From: Cutibacterium porci
GTDB lineage: Bacteria; Actinomycetota; Actinomycetes; Propionibacteriales; Propionibacteriaceae
DNA: 64,000 bases
Reading direction: 5' to 3'
Assembly: GCF_009696315.1 (NCBI RefSeq)
Contig: NZ_VUMG01000002.1
Location: 248,001-312,000 of the forward strand
Shown here in pieces: positions 9,664 through 18,038 of the stretch. Under the pieces are notes generated by a model. That model was given only the letters and a program-made list of their open reading frames with translations. It was not told the DNA's origin and did no database searches. How positions within the stretch are numbered: position 1 is the stretch's first letter; each line of letters starts with the position of its first letter. Made by a program: the position numbers and the translations under genes.

Positions 9664-9745
9664 GGCGTCAGCCTAGAGCGTCGGGTAGGCGCAAGGACCC
9701 TTATCAGAGGTTGACGCGCCGTCTCAAAGGGTCTTGTGTAGTGAT

Positions 9746-9774
9746 GTTGTTGACAGGTCAATCGACAACATAAC
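9746..9774. promoter_or_regulatory. Palindromic promoter/operator region between rpe and the GNAT gene
   Basis: TTGAC-AG-GTCAA (9750-9761) is a perfect 5+5 palindrome inside a looser inverted repeat GTTGTTGA...TCGACAAC (9746-9769). On the plus strand TTGTTG (9747) with a 16-base spacer and CATAAC (9769-9774) could be a -35/-10 pair for the GNAT gene; on the minus strand TTGACC/TACACA could serve rpe. The overlap of palindrome and promoter elements suggests a repressor site. The binding protein is unknown. Confidence 0.35.
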
Positions 9775-9813
9775 GCGTAACAGACCACCACAAACTCACG
9801 TAAGGGAACGTAG

Positions 9814-10356
9814 ATGATTGTCCGACAAGCGAGCCCGTCCGACCTCGATCAGATCGGGCGAATCTATCAAGACCTTAAGCGCGACGGTATGAGCGATGCG
9901 CAAAAGGCCAAATTAGGCTTTGTCCAGGGCCGTATGGATGCCGCTGGCATGGCCAAGCGCTTAGAGAAAAGCCTTGGAGCTCTGGTAGCAGTCGATGACG
10001 ATATCGTCGGTGCAGCGTTCTATGACTGGACACCCCAAGCCACGGACATGCAATCGCCGGTTATCGGTTTGGCGCAATATGTAGCTACTCACAAACTCGA
10101 CCCACAGCGCGTCATCATGTACGGGCCTTTAGCGGTCGCCGATTCAGCGTCAGGACGTGGAGTGGCCCGCGCCCTGGTCGACGCCGTGATTTCCGCCGCT
10201 AAGGACAATGGTGCAACTGAAGTCATCGCCATGGTGGACACTCGTAATTCCCGTTCGATGGGACTCCATGAACATCTTGGTTTCCGAATTGTGCACCGCT
10301 ACGACTATGACTCGCGACCGTACCTCGTATATGGCCGGGGCGTTCATGAGGACTGA
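9814..10356 (+). CDS. GNAT family N-acetyltransferase
   Basis: 180 residues. The acetyl-CoA pyrophosphate-binding loop of motif A is GRGVARAL near residues 114-121, preceded by the LAVADS strand and followed by ALVDAVISAAKDNG; motif B includes NSRSMGLHEHLGFRIV. This is the common GNAT fold; the substrate cannot be predicted. AAGGGA lies 6 bases before the ATG. The gene stands alone on the plus strand behind a palindromic promoter region and ends at a hairpin shared with the convergent CAMP-factor gene. Confidence 0.85.
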   Translation: MIVRQASPSDLDQIGRIYQDLKRDGMSDAQKAKLGFVQGRMDAAGMAKRLEKSLGALVAVDDDIVGAAFYDWTPQATDMQSPVIGLAQYVATHKLDPQRVIMYGPLAVADSASGRGVARALVDAVISAAKDNGATEVIAMVDTRNSRSMGLHEHLGFRIVHRYDYDSRPYLVYGRGVHED

Positions 10357-10380
10357 GTGAGGCTGGCTCTCTTACATAGG

Positions 10381-10416
10381 CAATCCTCGGGACCACGACA
10401 GTAGTCCCGAGGATTG
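10381..10416. terminator. Bidirectional terminator-like hairpin
   Basis: A perfect 13-base-pair stem (10381-10393 with 10404-10416) with a 10-base loop lies between the convergent GNAT and CAMP-factor genes. No U-tract follows on either strand. Confidence 0.75.
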
Positions 10417-10423
10417 TCGCGTA

Positions 10424-11266
10424 TCACGCAATAGTGACGGGAGCATCGGCAGCCGGCATACAGAACGACGGCGAAGCCGGGGCGCCCTTCTTGTTGGGAG
10501 CCTTGAGAGCATCCTGGTAGGCGACCTTGAGGTCCTTCATAGCCTGATCGACATCAGCGACCCGCACCCATGCGTTGCCACGGACCAGCCCAGCCCTGCT
10601 GATAGCACGATTGAGCAGACGGATGGTGTCGCTGTCTTTGTAGTTGACGACGCACGTATTGCGATCAAAGCGGACTTGCACCATCAGCCGGCCCAGCTTG
10701 GCGCGCACGAACTTCGTCGCGACATCGGTTGGCTTGAGATCCGGCATAGCCTGAGCCTCAGCAAGGGCCTTCTTGAGGGCTGCCACCTCATCGGTCAGCT
10801 GGGCGGGAGTGGAATCAATGGTAATCAGCACGTTGATCGCGTGAGCGATTTCGAGAAACACGATTGTGTGCGCGTTCTGCACCTTGTCTTGAAGAGTGAG
10901 GGTGGCGGTATGCGCGGTATCACACATGGCCAGGAACAATTCAACTCGAGCGGGAATCGTCTTGGCGAAGGTAATGACGCCCTTGACGATCTTTTCAAGC
11001 TGAGCCTTAAGTGCTTTGGCCTGCTTCAAAAGATCAGTAATGGTGTCAATGACTTCCTTGGGAGACAGGGCAGCCTTGGCGACCTTGAGATCGTCGTTGA
11101 GCGACGCGATACGGCCATTGACGTCATTGAGCAACGTGCGTGCGTCGGCGGTACTCGACGCAGCCGGAACGGCAGGAACGGCAGCCTGAGCCGCGGGGGT
11201 AGAAAGAGTGGCTGGAACCATCAGGGCACCGGCGACTAACGGGGCGGCGATGAACTTGATCCTCAT
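10424..11266 (-). CDS. Secreted CAMP factor homologue (co-haemolysin)
   Basis: 280 residues. A Sec signal peptide covers residues 1 to about 28 (MRIK, hydrophobic core, TPAAQA-AVP cleavage site). The mature part is helical and carries the CAMP-factor hallmark PDLKPTD near residues 174-180, then KxxRAKLGRLMVQVRFDR, LNRAISRA and a closing AYQDALK, all positioned as in Streptococcus agalactiae CAMP factor. The family binds immunoglobulin Fc weakly and forms pores in sphingomyelinase-weakened membranes; C. acnes has several paralogues. AGGAG sits 6 bases before the ATG. Three Cys are present in the mature protein. Its neighbours are housekeeping genes, so it is an island gene on the same strand as rsmB and the lipoprotein. 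Confidence 0.88.
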   Translation of the reverse strand: MRIKFIAAPLVAGALMVPATLSTPAAQAAVPAVPAASSTADARTLLNDVNGRIASLNDDLKVAKAALSPKEVIDTITDLLKQAKALKAQLEKIVKGVITFAKTIPARVELFLAMCDTAHTATLTLQDKVQNAHTIVFLEIAHAINVLITIDSTPAQLTDEVAALKKALAEAQAMPDLKPTDVATKFVRAKLGRLMVQVRFDRNTCVVNYKDSDTIRLLNRAISRAGLVRGNAWVRVADVDQAMKDLKVAYQDALKAPNKKGAPASPSFCMPAADAPVTIA

Positions 11267-11337
11267 GGGGGTCTCCTCGGTAGGACGATTATGTCCGCGA
11301 CTTCGGACGAATTCACCATCTCAGATAAGGAGGAACT

Positions 11338-11445
11338 ATGGGAATACGGAAGCTCTTCTTCACTCCGAAAGGCACTACCTCATATACCAAAGATCTATGC
11401 GGCATGGCCTGGACTAACTTTTGTACCGCAGAGTGTGACATATAG
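11338..11445 (+). CDS. Candidate small peptide gene, 35 residues, cysteine-containing
   Basis: This lies on the plus strand in the 261-base gap between the CAMP factor and the lipoprotein genes. A perfect AAGGAGG (11326-11332) is followed by 5 bases and ATG (11338). The frame runs 35 codons to TAG at 11443-11445. The peptide starts MGIRKLFFTPKG (basic, aromatic) and ends with three cysteines at 21, 29 and 33 (CGMAW..., FC, AEC). A hairpin 50 bases downstream could end its transcript. No family is recognised. A leader peptide, bacteriocin-like peptide or chance ORF are all possible; the strong Shine-Dalgarno sequence is the main evidence. The plus-strand promoter is not clear. Confidence 0.4.
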   Translation: MGIRKLFFTPKGTTSYTKDLCGMAWTNFCTAECDI

Positions 11446-11495
11446 CACTCGTGTAATGGCACCGCCCGCTGCCTGCATATGTAACCGGGTCGATC

Positions 11496-11520
11496 GCGTG
11501 GTTGCTCTGGACAACCACGC
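11496..11520. terminator. Terminator-like hairpin
   Basis: GCGTGGTTG (11496-11504) pairs perfectly with CAACCACGC (11512-11520) across a 7-base loop. It lies 8 bases past the end of the minus-strand lipoprotein gene and also downstream of the candidate plus-strand small ORF, so it could serve both. Confidence 0.65.
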
Positions 11521-11527
11521 CACTGCC

Positions 11528-12295
11528 TCATTTTGCGTCAATACCCAGCGCGTCGACAGCCGCCTTCAGAGTGGACTGCGCTGTGGCGGCATCTTGCGCA
11601 CTTGCTTGAACCATCTGATCGTTCTTAAGCCACACGTATGCCTGTGACGACGACATTTCTGGACCATTGTCGGCCGAGCTGATGGTCGTGTAGAGAGACG
11701 CCTGCTTAGCGATGTCCTCGTAACCCTTGATTGGAGTTACCTTCATAGTCATCGTTGTCTTGTGGCCCTGCAAGGTCATGGTCGCATGGCCGCACTTAGA
11801 AAATTGCTCGCTCTCGTTTTCGTACGTCTTCTTCTGGCGATCCGACATGGCGATGTTGAAGTTAATTGCAGACGGTGATGGCTGATCGGTGCTGGCCGCG
11901 GAAACAATGTTGTTTATCTCATTTCCGGTGACACTAGCTGTGGTTTGTTTAATAATCTGTCCGCATTGTTCCGGGGAAAATTTGGCCTGATTCATAGCCT
12001 GCACAACCTGCTCTACCTGGGCGCCAAGTTGCGAGCTATCGACGACGGTGAATGTCTGGTTGTTGATCTTCGTGCCCGAGACAGCCTTGGTGAAATCATC
12101 CTTGCTGAGGCGCTTGAGGTTCGTGGTCCGCGTGCTTTCTGTAGGCGTCGCAGACGCGGTGGCCAGCGCCGAGGACTGTGTGGCAGTGGTCGCCGGTGTA
12201 TCGGAAGATGATGACTTGCCTCCACATGCGACAAGGCCGACAGCCATCGCACCAGTCATGCCGAGCGCACAGACCTTTATCAATGTTGTACTCAT
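11528..12295 (-). CDS. Secreted lipoprotein of unknown function
   Basis: 255 residues. A type II signal peptide ends in the lipobox LVAC with C24 as the lipidated residue, followed by GGKSSSSD and a Ser/Thr/Ala-rich tether to about residue 58. The globular part (about 60-255) has two further Cys (near 111 and 168) that may pair. The layout resembles lipidated sensor-type domains of actinobacteria such as the PknH-like extracellular domain, but I cannot assign it. AGGAG lies 8 bases before the ATG. It sits between rsmB and the CAMP-factor gene on the same strand; the 109-base upstream gap is unusually AT-rich and probably holds its own promoter. Confidence 0.8.
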   Translation of the reverse strand: MSTTLIKVCALGMTGAMAVGLVACGGKSSSSDTPATTATQSSALATASATPTESTRTTNLKRLSKDDFTKAVSGTKINNQTFTVVDSSQLGAQVEQVVQAMNQAKFSPEQCGQIIKQTTASVTGNEINNIVSAASTDQPSPSAINFNIAMSDRQKKTYENESEQFSKCGHATMTLQGHKTTMTMKVTPIKGYEDIAKQASLYTTISSADNGPEMSSSQAYVWLKNDQMVQASAQDAATAQSTLKAAVDALGIDAK

Positions 12296-12404
12296 GTTGG
12301 AGTCTCCTAGATAGTCCTATATTTAATAAACCAACGTCCCGCATTAACGCCAGGATAATTTAATCACGGATAGGGGTCATCGACGCGAGGAATAGTGCAC
12401 CATG

Positions 12405-13781
12405 TTATGGCATTTTTGACTCGTCACGCCTACGCAAGAGCGCACAGAACATGGCGTCGGTGCCATGGCGATGCGGCCATAGCTGGACGGTGTCTGAAGC
12501 ACCACAAGCCGTGGTGTACGGGACGTCCGAAAGCATGGCAGGAGCGTCGAGGACGTCAACAGGCAGGCAGGTTCGCGCGAACTGAACGATGTCGATAGTT
12601 TCAGCGCGATGCGGTGAACACGTGACGTACGCGACGATTCCACCCGGACGGGTGAGGTTGACCGCCGAGGTGAGGAGCTCACGCTGAAGCTGAGTTAGCT
12701 CCTTGATGTCTCTCGGGGTACGACGCCACCGTGCTTCTGGTCGTCTGCGCAGAGAGCCCAGACCCGAGCACGGAACGTCAGCAAGTACGGCAGAAAAGGA
12801 CTGGGCCGCAAGTGGTGGGCGCGTGCCGTCAGCAGTCATGACGAGATGGTCGCCCGGTATGTTCGCCAAGGCCTTTGCTACGAGCTCAGCTCGGTGCTCA
12901 TGCAACTCCAGTGCGGTCACATTGCTACCGTGCTCATTCGCCAGTCCCGCCAATAGCGCGGTTTTTCCGCCCGGGCCAGCACACAAATCGAGCCACTTCC
13001 CGGAACAGCCATTGGCCTCAATCGCACGCAACAGAGCCAAGACCACCAGCTGTGAGCCCTCATCTTGGACACCTACTCGTCCATCGCGCACGGCAGCGAC
13101 GTCAGAGGGATTGCCGGGTCGCACCACTCCCCACGGCGAGTATCGAGTTGGAGTGCCTGACTCGATTTCGTCACGCTGAGCGAGCCCAGGACGAACGACC
13201 AAAGTGGGAACTGGCGGTTTGTTATCGGCTAGTAAAGCGTCTTCAACCTCGTCAGCGTCGAGACGATCCTGAAATGCTTCGACGATCCACGTGGGGTGGA
13301 GCGTACGCAATGCCATGATGTCGAGAGCGTCACGTCCACCGATTGTGACGGCCCATTCCTCAAGGCTGTGAGTACTAATACGACGCGATACCGCGTTAAC
13401 CAGCCCAGTGACGCGTTCTCCGATGACCTGACCAGCGAGATCTACCGACGACGCAACGGCAGCTCTCGTCGGTACTCGCATGGCTAGAATTTGATGTGCC
13501 GCCATGCGCAATACCACCCGGACGCCCGGCTGAAGCTTGGCGGGATTGCGACCAGACGCTGCCGCAATGATGCGGTCCCACGTACCGGTTCCCCTGGATG
13601 TTCCATCTACCAATTCAGTAGCGAACGCTGCATCGCGCCCGGTCATTGAGGTGGCACGCAATTGATCTGCCAGTGCCAGGTTGGCGTAGGCACCATGAGT
13701 CTCCACTGCCAACAGAGCGGTATACGCTAAACGTCGCGGCGGATCAGCTTTGCGACGCTTCTGATGTGGACGTTGACTCAT
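12405..13781 (-). CDS. rsmB: 16S rRNA (cytosine-967-C5)-methyltransferase
   Basis: 458 residues. An N-terminal NusB-like RNA-binding domain (about 15-150) is followed by a Rossmann methyltransferase domain. SAM motif I is LDLCAGPGGKT; DVPCSG near 338 and YVTCSP near 387 supply the two catalytic cysteines of m5C RNA methyltransferases. A short basic head (SQRPHQKRRK) may contact rRNA. The ATG overlaps the fmt stop (ATGA), which is the common fmt-rsmB coupling. Confidence 0.93.
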   Translation of the reverse strand: MSQRPHQKRRKADPPRRLAYTALLAVETHGAYANLALADQLRATSMTGRDAAFATELVDGTSRGTGTWDRIIAAASGRNPAKLQPGVRVVLRMAAHQILAMRVPTRAAVASSVDLAGQVIGERVTGLVNAVSRRISTHSLEEWAVTIGGRDALDIMALRTLHPTWIVEAFQDRLDADEVEDALLADNKPPVPTLVVRPGLAQRDEIESGTPTRYSPWGVVRPGNPSDVAAVRDGRVGVQDEGSQLVVLALLRAIEANGCSGKWLDLCAGPGGKTALLAGLANEHGSNVTALELHEHRAELVAKALANIPGDHLVMTADGTRPPLAAQSFSAVLADVPCSGLGSLRRRPEARWRRTPRDIKELTQLQRELLTSAVNLTRPGGIVAYVTCSPHRAETIDIVQFARTCLPVDVLDAPAMLSDVPYTTACGASDTVQLWPHRHGTDAMFCALLRRRDESKMP

Positions 13782-14725
13782 CGCAGCCTAGTTCCAGCGT
13801 TGATATTGGCCCCACGAGCCCAGTCAGCCCCGTTCATGGTCCTTTTACCGAAAGCCTGCACCGACAACAGCTCTAGCGGCTGTGAGCCAGTGCCAAGGAA
13901 TAGCTGCTTGCGGGTAGCGACAAGTTGACCTGGCTGGGCTGTCGCGACGACGCTCGGGACGTCGTCGTCAGCTTCAAGGCGGCGGGTCCGCAAGATTTTG
14001 AAACGCTTGTCATCTAGCTGGGCCCACGCTCCTGGGGATGGGGACGCACCTCGGACGAGGTGATCAATGTCCTCGGCATCGGCAGTTACGGTTACTCTGA
14101 CGTCGTCAGGGTGGATTTGCGAGGCAATCGTCACCCCTTCAGTAGACTGTGGCGTCGGCGCTACCCCAGCGTCAAGATCCTCAAGGGTGCTAATAACAAG
14201 GGGCGTTGCAGTTTGAGCAAGCTCCTGAAGAAGCTCACCGGCGGTCGTTGTCGAACCAATAGGTACTGTCATCGTGCGATAGATCGGTCCGGCGTCTAGG
14301 GCCTCTACTAGCTGAAAGACGCACGCGCCTGTCTCGGCGTCCCCTGCCATAATGGCTCGCTGGACGGGAGCTGCCCCACGCCACCGCGGCAGGAGGGAAA
14401 AGTGGAGGTTAATCCAGCCGTGTCGCGGAACGGTTAATAGATCGGCGGGAATGAGACCTCCGTACGCGACGACGACGGCAGCATCAACGTTGAGGGATGC
14501 GACGGCGTCGTGAACGTCGCCGGATTTCACGGTTGCCGCCTTCATGGTGGGGATACCGAGTTCCTCAGCCTTCATCGCGACTGGGCACGGACGCGGGGTG
14601 CGGTGGCGCCCCACCGCTGCGTCAGGCCGGGTCAGGACGACGACGACCTCGTGGCGCCGATCGGCTGCCAAGGCCGTCAGCGTTGGGACTGCCACATCCG
14701 GGGTACCAGCAAAAAGAAGTCTCAC
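13778..14725 (-). CDS. fmt: Methionyl-tRNA formyltransferase
   Basis: 315 residues, normal length. It formylates initiator Met-tRNA using 10-formyltetrahydrofolate. The N-terminus RLLFAGTPDVAVPTL, the catalytic region NLHFSLLPRWRGAAP (Asn near 107, His near 109) and a later Asp region are intact; the C-terminal OB-like domain includes GASPSPGAWA. GTG start. It lies between priA and rsmB, as in other actinobacteria, and overlaps rsmB by 4 bases. Confidence 0.95.
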   Translation of the reverse strand: MRLLFAGTPDVAVPTLTALAADRRHEVVVVLTRPDAAVGRHRTPRPCPVAMKAEELGIPTMKAATVKSGDVHDAVASLNVDAAVVVAYGGLIPADLLTVPRHGWINLHFSLLPRWRGAAPVQRAIMAGDAETGACVFQLVEALDAGPIYRTMTVPIGSTTTAGELLQELAQTATPLVISTLEDLDAGVAPTPQSTEGVTIASQIHPDDVRVTVTADAEDIDHLVRGASPSPGAWAQLDDKRFKILRTRRLEADDDVPSVVATAQPGQLVATRKQLFLGTGSQPLELLSVQAFGKRTMNGADWARGANINAGTRLR

Positions 14726-14743
14726 ACGGTAAGCCTATCGACC

Positions 14744-16753
14744 TCACAGTATGTTGACCGGGTCTATGACGATGCGCAGACTGCCTGTCTCGTGGCCCAT
14801 CGTGTGCGTAGACCGTAGCCGGAATAGCCCTTGGGACAATTCTGTCGGAGCCATCGTGCCGCTGGGACGCACGATGATCCGGTCCCGCTGTGACTCGCCA
14901 GGACGGTGCTGTTGCGGCACTGGACCGAGAACCTCAAGGTCAGCGCCGAACCACTCGCGCAGCCGCTGTGCAGCCAATGCAACCGCTTTCGGGTGACCGT
15001 CAACAATCCCACACGGCACTGCGGGCGGAAAGCGAGCCTCTCGACGGTCTGCGAGTTCACGTGTCGCCCATCCGATCGGGTCGTTTCGAACCATGGCCTG
15101 TAACGAGGCGTCTTCGGAGGGGCCAACGATTACTGCCCGGCCCCCATCGCGAACCGATCGGACTAAAGCGAGTGTTGCCATCCACCGATCAACAGTCTGC
15201 TCCACCGTTGCTAACCCAGGCCTCGACAGGGACGACACCGCGTCCAAAATGACCGCACAGCTGTAGCCCGATTCCGGTAGGGGTTCAGCTCCCGGAGTAG
15301 CGACGACCAATCGCGGAGTCGAATCGACACGCTCTCGAACGTGATTAGCAGAAGAATCCACCACTGGAACGTCCGGAAAAGCCCGGCCCAATTCCGTGGC
15401 AGTTGTGGTCGCCCCCACAATTCCTGACCTCACGTCAGTGGAGCGGCATTCTGGGCAGCGCCACGCGGATAAGTGACGACCACACCAGGTGCAATGCATA
15501 TCGACGCCGGATGTGGTTCGCCGACCGGTAGCAGGCCCCCCGCACGAAGGACATCGCACCGGCGTTCGGCAACGTGCGCACGACGGCGAGATAAGATCAC
15601 CGACTCGCGGGACCGAGACCAGGACGGGTCCGCGCAACAATCCGTCGCGGATCGTCGCCATGGCAAGCCCAGGGAGCCGTATTGACCGTGCCAGCGGATC
15701 ACGTTCCATAGCTAAATCTGAATCACCGGGAATGCGGACCGGCGCACAAACCGCCCTCATCGTCGCGCGGTCCGCGCCGATTCCGACAAGCCATCCCGAC
15801 TCTAGCCACGAGGCGCTGCGTACCGAACACGAGTAGCTCGCCAACAATAAGGCGCAGTGGTCAATCTGGGCTCGCAACGCTGCGACGTCGCGGGTATTAG
15901 GGTAAGGAGCTCGTGGCTCATCGTGGTGGTCAGACCCCTCATCCCACACCGCCACGAGCCCCACATTTGCCACCGGAGCCATGACGGCCGAGCGCGTCCC
16001 TATCACGACTCTCGCTGTGCCACGAATAACTGCCAGGTAGTGACGCCATCGTGCCGAGGCCGGTTGATCAGCATGGAGCACCGCGACAGTTCCGGCCCCC
16101 AAAACAGCCTGAAAGGTCGCATGCACGGTAGCGACGTCGTCAACTGTTGGGCAACACACCACCGCACTGCGTCCTGACGCCAACGTGGCGCAGACTGCCT
16201 GCAGAAGGCCATTTTTCCAATCTCCGAGCCGATCGTCGTCTCCCGGTCCGCGCACTGGCGTGACCCGCCAGTGCGCTCGAGGACGTTGTCCAGCCTCAAG
16301 TAATGCAAGGAAGTGACGACCCCGATCCAGCGTCTGAAGAGTTCCAGACGGCATGGTTACAGTTGGGGTAGGCCATGGAGGAGGATCGGCAGCCTCAGTC
16401 GTAGCGTGGCGGGTCGGGATAGCCCACCTGAGTACTTCTTCGAGGGTGCTTGCCCAGTGGTCAGCTACGTGACGAGCCAGATTGAGCTGACCTGGCGTAG
16501 CAACGACTTGATCGGACACCAACCGTTCAAGGGGGGCCAGTGTAACCCCAGGCTCTTGCTCATGATCGACCGCCACCACGACTCCATCACACAGCCGCCC
16601 GGCTAGCTTGACCCGAACTCGTACGCCGCTCTGAACTCGGCCGACAAGATCGTCAGGGACCAGATAGTCGAAAGGGCGGTCAAGGTGGGCTAGACCGGAA
16701 GAGACGACAACATGGGCGATCCACGATGTCGTCTCTAACAGTGGTTCGGTCAT
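14744..16753 (-). CDS. priA: Primosomal protein N' PriA, helicase motifs degenerate
   Basis: 669 residues from the ATG at 16753 (MTEPLLE); an upstream start at 16777 adds eight unconvincing residues. The N-terminal DNA-binding domain (FDYLVPDDLVGRVQSGVRVRVKL) and the zinc-binding insertion (about 388-430, with CARC, CPSC, CTWC and CPEC pairs) are clear. The helicase core is eroded: no GxTGSGKT Walker A can be found, and the DEEH box reads DEGS. Actinobacterial PriA proteins are known for this loss, so it probably acts in replication restart by binding rather than unwinding. It lies upstream of fmt with an 18-base gap. Confidence 0.9.
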   Translation of the reverse strand: MTEPLLETTSWIAHVVVSSGLAHLDRPFDYLVPDDLVGRVQSGVRVRVKLAGRLCDGVVVAVDHEQEPGVTLAPLERLVSDQVVATPGQLNLARHVADHWASTLEEVLRWAIPTRHATTEAADPPPWPTPTVTMPSGTLQTLDRGRHFLALLEAGQRPRAHWRVTPVRGPGDDDRLGDWKNGLLQAVCATLASGRSAVVCCPTVDDVATVHATFQAVLGAGTVAVLHADQPASARWRHYLAVIRGTARVVIGTRSAVMAPVANVGLVAVWDEGSDHHDEPRAPYPNTRDVAALRAQIDHCALLLASYSCSVRSASWLESGWLVGIGADRATMRAVCAPVRIPGDSDLAMERDPLARSIRLPGLAMATIRDGLLRGPVLVSVPRVGDLISPSCARCRTPVRCPSCGGPATGRRTTSGVDMHCTWCGRHLSAWRCPECRSTDVRSGIVGATTTATELGRAFPDVPVVDSSANHVRERVDSTPRLVVATPGAEPLPESGYSCAVILDAVSSLSRPGLATVEQTVDRWMATLALVRSVRDGGRAVIVGPSEDASLQAMVRNDPIGWATRELADRREARFPPAVPCGIVDGHPKAVALAAQRLREWFGADLEVLGPVPQQHRPGESQRDRIIVRPSGTMAPTELSQGLFRLRSTHTMGHETGSLRIVIDPVNIL

Positions 16754-16805
16754 GCAGCAGATGCTACGACCCACCACCGACCAAGCCGCAGCGTCATGTG
16801 TTCTC

Positions 16806-17999
16806 TCACAGATGCGCCGCCGCAGCCAAGGCCTCGGCGCGATCGGTCAGTTCCCACGTCACACCTGGTAGATCACGACCGAAGTGGCCACCTGCCACGA
16901 GCTGAGAATAAATCGGCCGCAGTAGATCAAGGTCCGCGATAATCGCGCCCGGTCGCAAATCAAATACGTCACCAACAGCGCGCTCGATGGCAACCTCAGG
17001 CACATGATTCGTACCAAAAGTGTCAATGCGGAATCCCACTGGACGAGCAGCGCCAATGGCATACGCCACCTGGCACTCACAGCGATCAGCAAGGCCCGCC
17101 GCAACGACGTTTTTGGCGACCCAGCGCATCGCGTAAGACGCGGAGCGGTCTACCTTGGATGGGTCCTTGCCCGAGAAGGCTCCTCCGCCATGACGTGCCA
17201 TGCCACCGTAGGTGTCAACAATGATTTTGCGACCGGTGAGTCCGACGTCGCCCATGGGACCACCGATGACAAACTTGCCGGTCGGGTTAACGAGTACCCG
17301 CATGTCTTTATGGGCGAGGTCATAACGCTCCAGCACCGGGTCAATTACGAGGCGACGTAGATCGGGGCTCATCGTCGCATCTACATCAATGCCTGCACGA
17401 TGCTGGCTCGACACCACGACGGTGTCGACCGCCACCGGTTTGTCGTTCTCGTCATAACGAATCGTCACCTGGGTCTTACCGTCAGGGCACAGATAATCCA
17501 GCGCACCTTCTTTACGCACCTTTGTTAATTGCAGAGACAACGCGTGGGCCATATCGATAGGCAGCGGCATGAGAGACGGCGTTTCGGTACAGGCATAACC
17601 GAACATCAGACCCTGATCCCCGGCTCCTTGAGCGTCAATAACGTCCGTAGAGCCGTGACGAGTTTCGTAGGCTGCAGTCACCCCTTGGGCGATGTCGGGA
17701 CTCTGCGCATCAATCGCGACCGAAACACCACAGGATGCGCCATCGAAACCTTTGGAGGATGAGTCATAGCCAATGTCAAGAATGCGGGATCGGGCGATGC
17801 CTGCGATGTCAACATAGGCCTCGGTGGTGACTTCGCCACAGACCATCACCTGCCCGGTCGTCACGATGGTTTCCACCGCAGCGTGAGAATGAGGGTCCTC
17901 GGCCAGCATGGCATCAAGGACGGCATCGGAAATAGCGTCGGCGATCTTATCCGGATGACCCTCGGTCACTGATTCCGACGTGAACAGATGAGTTGGCAT
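16806..17999 (-). CDS. metK: S-adenosylmethionine synthetase
   Basis: 397 residues from the ATG at 17999 ([18 protein letters not shown]), with AGGAAA 4-5 bases upstream; eight more in-frame residues upstream lack support. It makes SAM from methionine and ATP. The signatures [28 protein letters not shown] and [16 protein letters not shown] (P-loop-like) are intact. It uses the methionine made by metH and supplies the TrmI and RsmB methyltransferases. It follows coaBC with a 39-base gap that contains a small hairpin. Confidence 0.97.
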   Translation of the reverse strand: MPTHLFTSESVTEGHPDKIADAISDAVLDAMLAEDPHSHAAVETIVTTGQVMVCGEVTTEAYVDIAGIARSRILDIGYDSSSKGFDGASCGVSVAIDAQSPDIAQGVTAAYETRHGSTDVIDAQGAGDQGLMFGYACTETPSLMPLPIDMAHALSLQLTKVRKEGALDYLCPDGKTQVTIRYDENDKPVAVDTVVVSSQHRAGIDVDATMSPDLRRLVIDPVLERYDLAHKDMRVLVNPTGKFVIGGPMGDVGLTGRKIIVDTYGGMARHGGGAFSGKDPSKVDRSASYAMRWVAKNVVAAGLADRCECQVAYAIGAARPVGFRIDTFGTNHVPEVAIERAVGDVFDLRPGAIIADLDLLRPIYSQLVAGGHFGRDLPGVTWELTDRAEALAAAAHL

Positions 18000-18013
18000 G
18001 ACGTTTCCTGTCC

Positions 18014-18032
18014 GCGCGGCCACAAGCCGCGC
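18014..18032 (-). promoter_or_regulatory. Small GC hairpin just upstream of metK
   Basis: GCGCGGC (18014-18020) pairs with GCCGCGC (18026-18032) across 5 bases. It lies between the coaBC stop and the metK ribosome binding site. It could be a transcript-processing or weak termination element. It is far too small for any SAM riboswitch. Confidence 0.4.
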
Positions 18033-18038
18033 ATTGTG

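Noticed and set aside
10676-11239. Plus-strand open frame of 187 codons opposite the CAMP factor
   Set aside because: It is a mirror of the CAMP-factor codons; the minus strand has a signal peptide, SD and family motifs.
18000-18038. SAM riboswitch upstream of metK
   Set aside because: The gap is 39 bases, too short for any SAM aptamer.
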